From assembly GCA_963575745.1 (NCBI GenBank), contig CAUYUJ010009746.1:327501-391301 (forward strand): a stretch of DNA of 63,801 nucleotides. The letters are read 5' to 3'. The notes beneath the pieces were generated by a model. That model worked only from the letters and a program-made list of their open reading frames with translations, was not told the origin of the DNA and did no database searches. The DNA comes from Prorocentrum cordatum (lineage: Eukaryota; Sar; Dinophyceae; Prorocentrales; Prorocentraceae). Shown piece after piece: positions 44,983-54,790 of the stretch. Both the position numbers and the translations under genes were made by a program. Each line of letters opens with the position of its first letter. Within the stretch, counting starts at the first letter, position 1.

Positions 44983-45168
44983 ACATCCGGCTGCTCCAAC
45001 TTTTTCGAGGCGTGGGCCCCGGAGGTCCGCTTCCCTGGCGGCTGTTCGCCCCGAGTCGCTCTTCGACGCTCCCGAGGCCCCGCGAGGGCCCCCGGAGGCC
45101 GCAAGCGGCCCAAGACCGCCCGCCCCAATGCTTCCGCAGCGTCGGATCTCCGGGGCCGACCTCGGCAG
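44983..45168 (+). repeat. dispersed repeat family H, copy before exon piece 10
   Basis: AGACATCCGGCTGCTCCAAC, TGGGCCCCGGAGG and GCGTCGGATCTCCGGGG recur at 61327-61440 in the same order. The repeat runs right into the acceptor CTCGGCAG|GCCA at 45168, so it supplies the acceptor of exon piece 10. Confidence 0.7.
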
Positions 45169-45204
45169 GCCAGCGTCCCCTTCTGGCACCTCTTCATGGA
45201 GCAG
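45169..45204 (+). CDS. IPO5: importin-5 micro-exon (12 codons)
   Basis: Encodes ASVPFWHLFMEQ. Joined on both sides it gives VEYLGE-ASVPFWHLFMEQ-ACHAVTDKSPVVRQ, matching IPO5 [31 protein letters not shown] residue for residue in length. The acceptor is GGCAG|GCCA (45168) and the donor is GAGCAG|GCCT (45204, GC start), phase 0. The 36 bases would be invisible without the neighbouring exons. Confidence 0.85.
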
Positions 45205-45443
45205 GCCTGCCACGCCGGGGGGGGGGGGGGGAGATAGAGGGGGAGGGAGGGAGGGAGGGAGGGAGGGAGGGGAGAGCGAGGATTGGATTGCGACGCCGAT
45301 GAAGCCGATGCCTGTCAGCAAAGAGATCTAGGAAGGGGGAGGGGAGGGGAGGGAGGGATGGAGGGAGGGAGGAGGCGGAGGAGGCGGAGGAGGAGGAGGA
45401 GGAGGGGGAGGAGGAGGAGGAGAAGGAGGAGGGCGTGGAGCAG
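45205..45443 (+). other. intron 10: 239-bp GGA intron inside a 20-bp direct repeat
   Basis: TGGAGCAGGCCTGCCACGCC occurs at 45197-45216 and again at 45436-45455. Everything between is poly-G and GGAGGG/GGAGGA triplets plus about 60 bases of other sequence. Only the placement G45205...G45443 gives an AG end with a known donor (GC); no GT placement is possible within the repeat. Removing it restores one copy of the repeat and the reading frame. Confidence 0.9.
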
Positions 45444-45617
45444 GCCTGCCACGCCGTCACCGACAAGAGCCCGGTGGTGCGCCAGTACGCCTGCGGTGTC
45501 ATCGGCGCGGGCTCCCGGCTGCCCGCCTTCGCGCCCGCGGCGCGGGCCGCGGCGGGGCAGCTGGGGCGGCTGATCCAGAAGCACGGCGAGCGCCACAGGC
45601 CTGGGCGGCGAGAGCAG
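45444..45617 (+). CDS. IPO5: importin-5 exon piece 11 (about 58 codons; 3' end has alternatives)
   Basis: Starts ACHAVTDKSPVVRQYACGVI, one of the best matches to the family (IPO5 [20 protein letters not shown]), and runs through FAPAARAAAGQLGRLIQKHG. A donor at GAGCAG|GAGG (45617, GA start) is phase 0, fits the AG|G rule and shares GCAGGAGG with the acceptor. It gives nine residues more than IPO5 in a loop. Ending at 45590 (GGCGAG) would match IPO5's length but needs a CG donor. Confidence 0.9.
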
Positions 45618-46054
45618 GAGGAGGAGGATGAGGAGGAGGAGCAGGAGGAGGAGGAGGAGGAGGAGGAGGAGGAGGAGGAGGGGGAGGAGGGGAGGAGGGA
45701 AGGAGGAGGAGGAGGAGGAGGAGGAGGAGGAGGAGGAGGAGGAGGAGGAGCAGGAGGAGAGAGGAGGAGGAGGAGGAGGAGGAGGAGGGAGGAGGAGGAG
45801 GAGGGGGAGGGGGAGGAGGAGGGGGAGGAGGAGGAGGAGGAGGAGGAGGAGGAGGAGGAGGAGGAGGAGGAGGAGGAGAGGAGGAGGAGGAGGAGGAGGA
45901 TGAGGGAGGAGGAGGAGGAGGAGGAGGAGGAGGTACGGGCTCCGCAATGTGGACACCGCCCTTTAGTTAGGCAGGAGGATGAGGAGGAGGAGGAGGAGGA
46001 GGAGGAGGAGGAGGGGGAGGAGGAGGAGGAGGAGGAGGAGGAGGAGGAGGAGGA
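45618..46054. repeat. long GGA microsatellite after exon piece 11
   Basis: About 430 bases of GGA triplets with one interruption (45932-45972). It runs directly into the spliced-leader-like word at 46055. Confidence 0.97.
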
Positions 46055-46067
46055 GGCTCAAGCCATT
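46055..46067 (+). other. spliced-leader junction relic upstream of retroelement 1
   Basis: GGCTCAAGCCATT equals the last eight bases of the dinoflagellate spliced leader (GGCTCAAG) followed at once by the start of a second leader (CCATT). It lies between the GGA run and the first ATG of retroelement 1 (46172). Confidence 0.5.
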
Positions 46068-46171
46068 GCCTTCTCGGTCAGGTCCGAGGAGCTGGGGCCC
46101 AAGGCAAGTTCTTTTTCTTTCGCGCGCCCAGCAGGCACGCTCCAGCCCAGCACCAGAGATCCAGGCCAACC

Positions 46172-47077
46172 ATGACCTGGGGCAATTGGCACAATAATGA
46201 ACGCCAGACCAAGCAGCGCCCATACGTGGTGTGCGAGAGTTGCGGCGCGTGGCAGTTCACGTCCAAAGCCACGAAGCGGCTCTGGTGCAAGTGCGGGCAG
46301 CCCGATCCCCTGCACACGCATCGAGGCAGCGACCGCGAGAACCGCGGCGGTGTTATCACAGGAGACGGGACGGGAGGTGCAGCGGCTCCCGACCCAGACA
46401 TGCGATCCATGCTCGACGCGATCCTCAGCGTGCTTTCCGCGGAGCAGAAGGCCCAGCTCGGAGGCGCGGTGGACTCAGCGGCGGCGCTCGTGGCGGTCAA
46501 GCAACCAGCCCCGGCCGCTGCCGCCATCACCGCGCTCCAGCTGCTACGGCAGCACGAGAAGAGCGACCAGGAGCTCGGGACGGAGTTCTGCAAAATACGG
46601 GATGAGCGTCGACGAGTACGACAATAACGGGATCAGGCACAGCAGGCACTCGCCGAAACCCGCCAGCGTTGCGAGCAGGCCAGCGAGGAGGCCACCGCGC
46701 AGTGGAGGCCGGCTACAGCAGCTAGCACGGCTGATAGTGACAATGGGAGTGGCGATGATGGGCACCAGCCAGGACATCCCGACCAGCCACGAGGCCTGCA
46801 GCCTCAACGCCCTCCAGTGCCAGAGATACCCCAAGGCGTACGCGACGCCATCAGCAGCCCCCAGGGGGACGCAGGCATGCAGGCCAAGACGTTCCTCGAG
46901 CAGCTCCAGGCGGCAGCGGCGCCCCCACCTGTGCAGCGCGCGGGGCGTGGGGCAAGCCGCGCAGGCGGCGGAGCAGTGCGCCGCGGGGCCAGCGACTCAG
47001 GGCGCCGCTCGCCTGGAAGGCGCAGCCGCAGCGGCGGCAGGGTCAATGGGGGGGCTGCCAAGGAGGAGCACTCTTGA
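46172..47077 (+). pseudogene. retroelement 1 ORF1 (zinc ribbon, coiled coil), frameshifted
   Basis: Starts MTWGNWHNNERQ and has a short zinc ribbon, CESCGAWQF then WCKCGQPD (C-x2-C ... C-x-C). It continues as an Ala/Gln/Glu-rich helix region (KIRDERRRVRQ), where the frame stops at 46625. One frame over, the coiled coil continues (RDQAQQALAETRQRCEQASE), ending at 47077 after an Arg/Gly-rich tail. It is analogous to the nucleic-acid-binding ORF1 of LINEs and to the ORF1 at 50634. The single frameshift marks it as inactive. Confidence 0.55.
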
Positions 47078-47339
47078 GGTACTCCAGGCGCGGGCCGACA
47101 GCCCGACAGGCAGCCCCCCCAGCAGGACAGACAAGAGGGCAGACCCAAGGGAAGATCTGCCAGTTTCACAGTTGGAGTTCACCAGGTTAAACCCACACCA
47201 TAGTGACGATGTTATCAGTCTCACAAGCTCAGCTCAGCCAGCTCTGATGATCCGGGCAGTTTTGACCAGCGAGAGCAAGCGGCTTTCAGTGCCGTGGGAG
47301 ATGCACGACGCATATATTCGTCCTCGCCAGGTTCGCCTG

Positions 47340-49200
47340 CCTCCCTCGAGAAGCTGACCATCTACCTTGCCAACATCACCAGTTGACGCAAGCGTGCTCG
47401 AGACTACGCCCAGGCAGACGACTTCCAGAAGCCGCGCATCCTCCTGTTCGGGGAGATGCATGTGCCACAGCCTCGATGACGAGAGATCCTAAAGTTGATG
47501 CGTGAACATGGTTATCGCTCTTATCTTTGTCCACCGACCCAGACATCAAGGCATGGGACGCATGGGTGAGTTGGTGCATCCGTGCAGCGCCAACTCTACA
47601 GCCACGCCAGGTTTCTCGGCAGCAAAGGCAGAGCGGCCTCACTCTATCGAGGCCAAGGCTGGACAGCCTGCCTGCTAAGACTGCATGGCCAGAGCAGCCG
47701 GATCATCTCAGTCGACCCCCAGAGTGACGTAGGACAAAATTATAATCTTCGGTGTGGCTGCGAGATCGCCACGTTCATACGCGCCCACAAGCTCCCGTCT
47801 ATCATAAGGGGGGGAGGGGGGCTGGAACATGACGGGGGAGGATCTCATGGAGGGGGCATCTGGGTAAAGAGCATGGGCGGGATCCTCTTGCAGCCCCGGG
47901 TCCTGTCCACGTGTAATGGGAGAGTCATCGATCACCTTATCGTACCCTCAGGTTCCAAGGGGCTCCTGAAGTTCACGCCAGATGAAAAAAGCCTCTGGAG
48001 GCCGCATCTTAGGTTGCGAGGGGAATTCCAGGTGAGAGTTCTCAGCGAGACCGGCACGCGCCCCAAGGAGGCACCATTAAGTACCAGCCCTGGAGCAGCC
48101 CCGAGGCCCTGGGAGGAACTCTACATCGAAGCCCCCCAGAAGATCCCCGAGGCGCCGAAGGCGCATCATCCTGTTTCAGAGGCCCACCAGGATCTTAACC
48201 TCAGCCGCAAGCTCGCAGTTCCCTCGCAGGCCCTGGAATGGCGGTGCCCAGTGCCGCGCGACAGCCAGGCGCAGAGCCGAAGCCAACCTCTTCAGGTAGA
48301 AGCGCGGGCAGCTTTTCAAGCTTACCCGCCAGGGCAGCGATTGGGGCCCAGAGAGTCGACGGTGGAGCACCATCCAGCAGCGAGTTCGCGAACGGGACCA
48401 TGCCTTAAGAAAGCAGGCCGAAGCTGAAGCCCCCAGCGCAACCCAGCCCCGGAAAGTCCCAGGGTTAGGCCCGCGTCGAGCCGAAGCACAGTGGATCCAC
48501 AAAGTCATCCAGAGAGGCGCCCGCGACCTCGATTGGGACTCCGACCTAGAGGCCGAAAAGCAGCGATTGACGTGGAAGGCACTTCGCGCAGCTTCCATCT
48601 GCGAGTGCCACGACGCGCTGGAGGCCGCGTGGCAGGGATCCACCGACTGGCTATAGACCAGCCTCCAACGAGCTTTCACCCGCGAGGCTGAGATAGAGGT
48701 CAGCCCAGATGTGGCAGACAACTTCATCTTGGAGGCCCGTCCAGATCCTGGGGGCCAAATGGAAGTTCCGGGGGCAGTGCTGGGAGCCTCGGCAGGTCCG
48801 AGCTAGCAGTCCAGTCTCGGAGCCCTGGATCCAGGAGATAAGGGGGGGGGGGAAAGGGGGGGGGAAGGGGGGGGGGGGGGGGACAGGGCCCCAGAGGAAG
48901 ATTGGAAGGAGCATAGGGTGGTCAAGGGGATCAGGGCCTTTCCAGGACATTCGGCCACAGGGGTTGACCAGCGGCGAGTTCAGGACTTCAGTCGGTTTCC
49001 AGAGGCAGGCCTAGCGCAGCTCACCGCCATCCTTAACAGCATCGAGAGGCAGCAGGCGCTGTCCATCCAGTGCGTAGGGAACTGTGTCGCGCTCAAGCCC
49101 GACACGGTGGGCTCGGACAGACCGATCACGCTCGCTGCCTCGCTCTACCGCTTGATCATTCGGCTTCGGACGGGGGAGGATTGGGGCATGGGGGCTCGCC
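47340..49200 (+). pseudogene. retroelement 1 ORF2 remnant: endonuclease and start of RT, truncated
   Basis: The frame at about 47350-47520 gives LANITS with a stop where the family has a Trp, then ILLFGEMHVPQ, the endonuclease N terminus with its catalytic Glu. About 47880-48030 gives NGRVIDHLIVPS and WRPHLRLRG, the endonuclease C terminus (the usual Asp-His is degraded). About 48950-49190 gives GVDQRRVQDFSRFPEAGLAQ and DRPITLAASLYRLIIRLRTG, the N-terminal finger of the reverse transcriptase. Sequence similarity then stops, so domains A to D (including the FxDD box) are missing. Several stops and frameshifts are present. Confidence 0.6.
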
Positions 49201-50160
49201 GAGGCAGGACATTGGGACGCAGCAGCCAAAGGATCCAGTTGTCTGAGAGCAGGCATCGTGGCCCACGTTGCGTTAAGAGCCTCCCACCACGGTCCTCGGC
49301 TTTGACGGCTGCGCGAGGCAGGCGTCGGGCCCGGCGGTTCGGTCGCGCCGCCTGAACGGCCGCTTCCACCTCGTCAACAGAAGAGGCGCCCCCCGTCTCC
49401 TCCGCGGTCTCTTGGAGGGCCTCCGCGCGGATCCGTCGGCCTCCTCGGCCACCGCCGCGCCCGCGTGCGGCGGCGGGGGGCCAGGTGCCAGGCCGCGATT
49501 TTGCACGTCCTCGAGGAGGGCGCCCAGGGTGGCAGCAGGCCCCAGGCGGCCCCCAGTGCCAGGGTCCGTCAGCGCGAAGCGCGGGCTGCAGCGGCGCGCG
49601 CTGGCTCAGGAGGCGGCGAAGGGAGGCGTCGCCCGCCCCAGGTGACTCCGCTGCTAGGTGCAGGTGCCTGTCGAGGTTCCCGGCGTGCGCTCCGCCGCCG
49701 CTTCCTGCGCCGCCTCCTCGAGGGCGTCCGCCGCGGGCGGGACGTGCTCGCGGCGCGCGCGCGCCGCGGCGGTCGGTTCCGACCGCCTGCTTGGGCGGCG
49801 TCCACGGGCGGCGAGGCCCCCCAGGTGGCCGCAGATTGTGCACAGGAGTGCTCGCCACCACACAGCGAGGTCGAGGACGAGCTGCCGGTTTGCCCGCATG
49901 GGGCCAGCGGCGAGCCAGCCACGCACCGCCGCGCTGCGTGCCGCGGCGCCCGCCCAGCATGCCGCAAATTCCAGGCATGCCGGCAGCGCGGCCAGAGCTG
50001 GGCCCCAGTCCGCGCCCCGCCTCCACAGGACTGGTCGCGCGCGCCGCGGCGCGGGCGTCTCCACTGCGCCAGGGGGGCGGGCGACCAGGCACGCGTGATC
50101 CGCCAGGGCGCCCGGCGACCCGGGCTGGGCGGGCGCCATGGGCCACCCCAGGACTTCGCG
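49201..50160. other. GC-rich stretch between the two retroelements, antisense frame of unknown nature
   Basis: A minus-strand frame stays open from 50377 to 49145 and includes helix-like segments (EALQETAEETGGASSVDEVE near 49400), and another minus frame (50139-49654) contains ALAALPACLEFAACW. Plus-strand frames are also open. No domain was recognised and the composition (about 75 percent GC) favours spurious frames. It may be a foreign insertion separating the two elements. Confidence 0.3.
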
Positions 50161-50163
50161 GTC

Positions 50164-50372
50164 CAGGAGGAAGGAGGAGGAGGAGGAGAAAGAGAAGGAG
50201 GAGGAGGAGGAGGAGGCGGAGGAGGAGGCGGAGGAGGAGGCGGAGGAGGAGGAGGCGAAGGAGGAGGAGGAGGAGAAGGAGGAGGAGGAGGAGACGGATG
50301 ATGATGAGGAGGAAGAGGAGGAGGAGCAGGGGGAGGAGGAGGAGGAGGAGGAGGAGGAGGAGGAGGAGGAAT
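50164..50372. repeat. GGA/GCG microsatellite before retroelement 2
   Basis: GGAGGAGGAGAAAGAG, then GAGGCGGAGGAGGC and pure GGA triplets. Confidence 0.97.
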
Positions 50373-50380
50373 GCCACCGG

Positions 50381-50398
50381 GGCTCAGGCCATTTTGGC
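50381..50398 (+). other. spliced-leader tandem relic upstream of retroelement 2
   Basis: GGCTCAGGCCATTTTGGC matches, at 17 of 18 positions, the junction expected when one dinoflagellate spliced leader is trans-spliced onto another truncated one (GGCTCAAG + CCATTTTGGC). The next in-frame ATG is the ORF1 start at 50634. It implies that the element, or the transcript it came from, was trans-spliced more than once before being copied into DNA. Confidence 0.65.
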
Positions 50399-50633
50399 AG
50401 GGCGCAGGGCTCAGGCGCCGCGCCCCCCTCGCGATGCCTTCTCGCGAACGCCCCCGCGGCCAGTCCCGCGGCTGAGCATCAGGGGGCGCGCGCGACACGC
50501 GGCGCGCTCGGGGCGCCGCAGAGGCCCCCCCGAGCCGGCCTGGCACAAGAGGAAGCGGGCAGAGCGGGGGCGAGCTAGGCTGCTCCTCAGCGTGCTCCAG
50601 GCCAAGCGCCTCCTCGAGTCGCACCACAGCGCG

Positions 50634-51731
50634 ATGGGGGGAGGCGCGTGGACATGCAGACAGTGCGGGGCCAGGAATCCGACCTCTTTGTGGACTTGCT
50701 CCTGCGGCAACGTGTGGGCCCCTCGCCCTGACCCCGCCAGGGGCCAGAAGAAGTCCGCCAGCATCAGGGAACTGATCGCGCAGATTCCAGTTGCAGCACC
50801 TGATGAAGCGATTGCCAACATCACGGTGTGGGAACCTCCGCCGCCAGAGGCGGGTGAACTGAATATCTACAAGTCGAAGGCCCAGTCTAAGCTCCAGAAG
50901 TTCGCAAACCTCCTCGTCGCGGTCCGTGACGCAGGGACGGGGGACTTTGCCCTGGAGTTCGACATCGGCGTGCTCAAGTACATGATGAGCGCCAGCAAGG
51001 GCTCGGAGAAGCAGCTGCATGAGCTGAAGGCCCAGCTCATCAGCGCCAAGGAGAGGCTCGGCAAGATCCGAACCAAGGTCGAGGAGCTACTGGGCGAGGA
51101 GGCGACGCTCTGCCTGATGGTGCAGAAGCTGCAGACCTCCATCCAGCAGCTCCGTGAAGCGGAGGACGCGCCAGATCATGATGCGGACTGGCTGATGGCC
51201 CCGCCAGGAGGAAGCGAGCGCGGCCTCAGGGCCGCCAGCGGCGCCCAGAGACCATGGGTGCAAGCGGCGGCCGAGAGGGCGACAGCGCAGGCAGAGGCAA
51301 AGGCCCAGTCAGCCAAGGCCGCGGCGGAGGCGATCGCGAACAGAGTGCCGCCGCCGCCGCCGCCAATGCCTAACCAGCCACCGCTGCAGAAGGTTCAGTA
51401 CCGGCCGCCTCAGAACGCGGCCCCGCGCGCAGCCTCAGGGACGACGCGCGGCCAGGCAGCCGCAGCAGCAGCAGCGCCGACGGCGCCAGGGCCCGCCAGC
51501 CCCCGTGGCGCCAGGCCTAAGGGCCCGCGGGGTACGGGAGATGACGGCCCAACGGCAGCGGCCATCACTGCGATGACGGAGCAGATGAAGGCCGTGCAGG
51601 CCCAGCAGCAGGCCATCCAGGAGCACCTCTCGAGGATGCAGACGGGCCAGAACTTCCACGCCTTCGCCCTGGCCAGGGTCTTGGGAGTCGGCATCGGCGC
51701 AAAGGCAGGAGATGTGCTCATGGGCGCATAG
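50634..51731 (+). CDS. retroelement 2 ORF1: RanBP2-type zinc finger protein (365 aa)
   Basis: MGGGAWTCRQCGARNPTSLW at the start, then TCSCGNVWAP, forms a RanBP2-like zinc finger (W-x-C-x2-C ... N ... C-x-C). Residues about 75-180 form a long amphipathic/coiled region (SKLQKFANLLVAV, SEKQLHELKAQLISAKERLG, QKLQTSIQQLREAED). Residues 200-330 are Ala/Pro/Gln-rich, and a short helix (MTEQMKAVQAQQQAIQEHLS) is followed by ALARVLGVGIGAKAGDVLMGA. The likely role is RNA binding and particle formation, as with LINE ORF1. It is intact from the first ATG after the leader relic to the stop. It has no match in the importin gene around it. Confidence 0.6.
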   Translation: MGGGAWTCRQCGARNPTSLWTCSCGNVWAPRPDPARGQKKSASIRELIAQIPVAAPDEAIANITVWEPPPPEAGELNIYKSKAQSKLQKFANLLVAVRDAGTGDFALEFDIGVLKYMMSASKGSEKQLHELKAQLISAKERLGKIRTKVEELLGEEATLCLMVQKLQTSIQQLREAEDAPDHDADWLMAPPGGSERGLRAASGAQRPWVQAAAERATAQAEAKAQSAKAAAEAIANRVPPPPPPMPNQPPLQKVQYRPPQNAAPRAASGTTRGQAAAAAAAPTAPGPASPRGARPKGPRGTGDDGPTAAAITAMTEQMKAVQAQQQAIQEHLSRMQTGQNFHAFALARVLGVGIGAKAGDVLMGA

Positions 51732-53200
51732 ATTATTCAGCAGGCACAGCGGGCAGTGATCACGGGGCTCCCGCCCCCCAGCACGAGCCCCCCTGACCAT
51801 CAGGGGTTGGCGCCAGCGTGCACGCCGAGGGGCGCCGCCCCGACTGCGCCAGGTTTTGGCGCAGCCCCCCGAGGCTCCGCGCCAGCCATGGGGCCGAGGG
51901 CGCCTCCCCAGAGCAGCGCGAACATGGCGAAGATCGCCCAGGACCCGTACGGAGGCTCGGCACCATCGCGCTCGGCAGAGGGCCCTGTGGCAAAGACGCC
52001 GCCACCGAAGAGGCAGTCGGCATCGCCGACGCCAGCCAGAGCCCCCAACCTCGGCGCGGCAGCCGAGACGAGGGTCCAGGCCGAGGAGAAAGCGGCCCCA
52101 GACACCCCGAAGGCAAAGGGCGTTTCCAGAGTGACGGCGGAGCTGCAGAGGGTGGAGCCCAAGGAGGAGGCCATGCCGATCGGCCCCATGTTGTTGGTAC
52201 CGACACAGCCAATGATGGCGGAGGAAATGATTCCAGGGCCAGTTCACCTCTTGCAGCACATCCATGGGGGCCTCCATCGACCTGGCCAGCCAGACGCAGC
52301 GCCCCCCCACGCCACCGCCAGCGCAGCGCTCGCCTGGGTCGCCAGTGGGCCCCCCGCAGCCAGCGCCTGTGACGCTGTTTCCCCCAGCCTGGGCAGCAGA
52401 ATCGACGGCCGCGGCGCCGCCCCCGCAGGCAGCGGCAGCCCCCTCAGCGCCGGCCGCGGCGGCCTCGGCGGGACCGACGGCAGCGGCAGCGGCAGCAGCA
52501 GAGGAGGCACCTCCTGCGGCTTCGAGGACTCGACCGCTTGAGGAGGGAAACAAAGAGGAGAACGTATGGGGGCTCGCCCAACAGGCCCCCCCCCCCCAAG
52601 AAGATGCAGTGCCAGGGGTACGAGCTGGAAGACGGGTCCAACCTGTAAGCCCCAGCAGGGTCTCTTGGGGCCCAGTCGAAGTGAGGCGCTTTGACACGCA
52701 TGCACCGGTAATTGTCCGACAAGCCAGAGGTACGCTTTCTCGGACTTGTTTCACTAGGCCGATTCTTAGGTCGGTCCCTGCCACGGATCTCTCGCCCAAG
52801 GGTCATGGTTATGAGAATTCGCAGACAGGCAATACCACCTCTTCGGCAGCCACTTCAGGTGATGCCATTGAGGACTCATCTTCATCTTCCAGTCGGCCCA
52901 ACAGCCGGACGAGGTATCGCTTGCGGGGCAAGACCTCGAAGGGACATCTTTTTCAGCCTCGTCCTCGTGAATTGCAGCGCGCTGTGCCTGCTGAGCTAGG
53001 ACACGAGGCAACCCAAACGTCAATGACAGTTGCGGTTGTGCCAGACCCACCTCCACCGCCGTCGCACCCCGCCCCGTCCAGGGAGCAGCTCGAAGCAGTT
53101 GCTGCACCTTTACCCCTTACTTATCCAGAATCCTGCAAGCAATGGCAGTGGTCATTGTGGTTTTCAGGAGGCGGACAGGATATATCAGGTTTTACTTCAG
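51732..53200 (+). pseudogene. retroelement 2 Pro/Ala-rich linker before RNase H
   Basis: Two overlapping open frames (51756-52541 and 52264-53217) are Ala/Pro/Ser-rich and have no catalytic motif. The second continues to SFTYPESCKQ-like sequence ahead of the RNase H domain. This is probably the N-terminal part of ORF2 (or the C-terminal extension of ORF1), with a frameshift around 52300-52540. Confidence 0.45.
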
Positions 53201-53299
53201 AACATCAACTGGCTTGAGCTTTGCAATGACGATTTGGGAGACATCCCGTTGCATCAAACTGCCAAGTTTGCTCTGGATATCTCAGCGCGCGGGGCACAC

Positions 53300-53790
53300 A
53301 GAGCACGGTCAGTACATATCTATGTCGACGCCTCGTACAGAAAGACGCTCAGGGACTCGGCCTGGGCCCTCGCAGCTGTCGCGGTCTCGCCTGATGACAC
53401 GGCGGGCTTCGTCGGATGGCAAAACATGTGCGCGCGGGAATCCACAGCTTTGCAGTTTGAAAAGGACGATATCACTAGCACGACTATCGAGCTCATGGGG
53501 ATCTTGTGGAGTTTACTCTGGATCTTGGGTTTCTTCGGACCGAACACGGTGCATTCCCCCCAACATGGGTCATTTTTTGCGACAACCAGTCGGCTGTCAA
53601 CATCTCCTTGGGTTTGGAGGTCCCGTCGGAGAACCTGCACCTGGCCTGGCTTACATGTCATGTGTACCAGTGCGCGCGCAGGAGACATGGTACTATGCTT
53701 GTGCATGTGCGTGGTCACTCTGGACATCCATGGAATGAGTTGGCTGACAGTTTAGCACGATCGGACCAAGCGGTTGGGTGTTCACCCCCG
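53300..53790 (+). pseudogene. retroelement 2 RNase H domain, one frameshift
   Basis: RNase H fold motifs in order: VHIYVDASYRK (first catalytic Asp, codon at 53327), TTIELMGILWSLLW (Glu, 53489), FCDNQSAVN (second Asp, 53581) and HVRGHSGHPWNELADSLA (His and final Asp, 53746). All four acidic residues are present. The frame changes between the second and third, near the C-run at 53556. The domain would degrade RNA in RNA-DNA hybrids during reverse transcription. It lies before the endonuclease, whereas LINE RNase H is normally at the C terminus. Confidence 0.85.
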
Positions 53791-53984
53791 CCGGCCTTGC
53801 GCGAGGCTCTCAAATACACAAACGACCTCGAGTGGTGGTGGCTTAAGGAGGCACCGTTGACCACACGTGCTGCGTACCCATTAGGCCCAGATAACTCCTT
53901 TCGGTATCCTGGGCGTCCTCAAGTGTCGGTGGAGACGCTAAAGGAGACTGTCGACTCCCAACCCTCGCAGACGTCGGCCCCCAA

Positions 53985-54790
53985 ATCCAGCCAGTTCAGC
54001 ATCAGCTTGAGGTTCGCCACTTTCAACGTCGAGACGGGCAGGGATGCGGGGGCCACGGCTGCAGGACGCGCCAAAACATCGGGCGAGGCTATCAGGTTGC
54101 AGTTCGCACAGGAGCGCTGTCACAATGTTGGGGTCCAGGAGGCGCGAAATCCATCGGGGGAAAGATGCTCTGCTGGTTACTTTGTGCTTTCCTCGGGATC
54201 TGATAGTGGCAAAAACGGTGGCGTGGAGCTCTGGGCCTCATTGCACCCACCCTACGGGCGACGCGGGGGGGAAGACCTGTACTTTGAATAGGAACATTTT
54301 AGGCCGCTGTATGCTACCCAGAGGCTCTTGGTGGTTGGCTGTTGTGCCACACTTTTTCGGAAGGTCATATTAGTTGCCCATGCGCTGCGCAATGGGGGCG
54401 AATATACCCCTCAGCAGCGGAAGCAGTGGTGGCGGGACCTCATTGGGATCTGCCGCAAGTGGAAAGTTCAGTTGGCTTTCCTGGACGCGAATGCCAGACT
54501 CGGAAGCATCGTGTCGGACGCAGTGGGAAGGGAGGGATTCAGGCAGGACGAGGACGAGTCGGGAGGGTTGTTTCACGACGTGCTCCTGGAGACGGGGATG
54601 GCCGCCGCCAACGCACTCGCCCCCTCCCTTAACCAGGACTCTTACACGTTCGTCACGTCTTAGTCCGAGACCCCACATAGAATTGACTACATAGCGGTTG
54701 AGCAGAGCATGATTCCCGCCCTAGACCAGCACCAGGTTCGATATGACATCGATTCCTTCTGCACTGGCAAAGATCATAACCCTGTCTTTT
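53985..54790 (+). pseudogene. retroelement 2 APE-type endonuclease domain
   Basis: LRFATFNVETGRDAG (Asn of the first motif), HNVGVQEARNPSGER (catalytic Glu), NGGVELWAS, LAFLDANARLGS (D-x-N), PHRIDYIAVEQ and KDHNPVFLRF (the C-terminal Asp-His) follow in the order of LINE endonucleases that nick the target DNA. In-frame TAG stops interrupt it at 54289 and 54661. The frame is otherwise continuous from the end of the RNase H domain, so both belong to one polyprotein. Confidence 0.85.

Noticed and set aside
45435-46175. Importin exon 11 continuing into poly-Glu/Gly
   Set aside because: The open frame after 45617 is only GGA triplets. The family sequence resumes at 60361, so this is intron.
49145-50377. 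A 410-codon minus-strand frame between the retroelements as a gene
   Set aside because: It begins in the CCT complement of a GGA run and has no recognisable domain. Kept only as an uncertain region.
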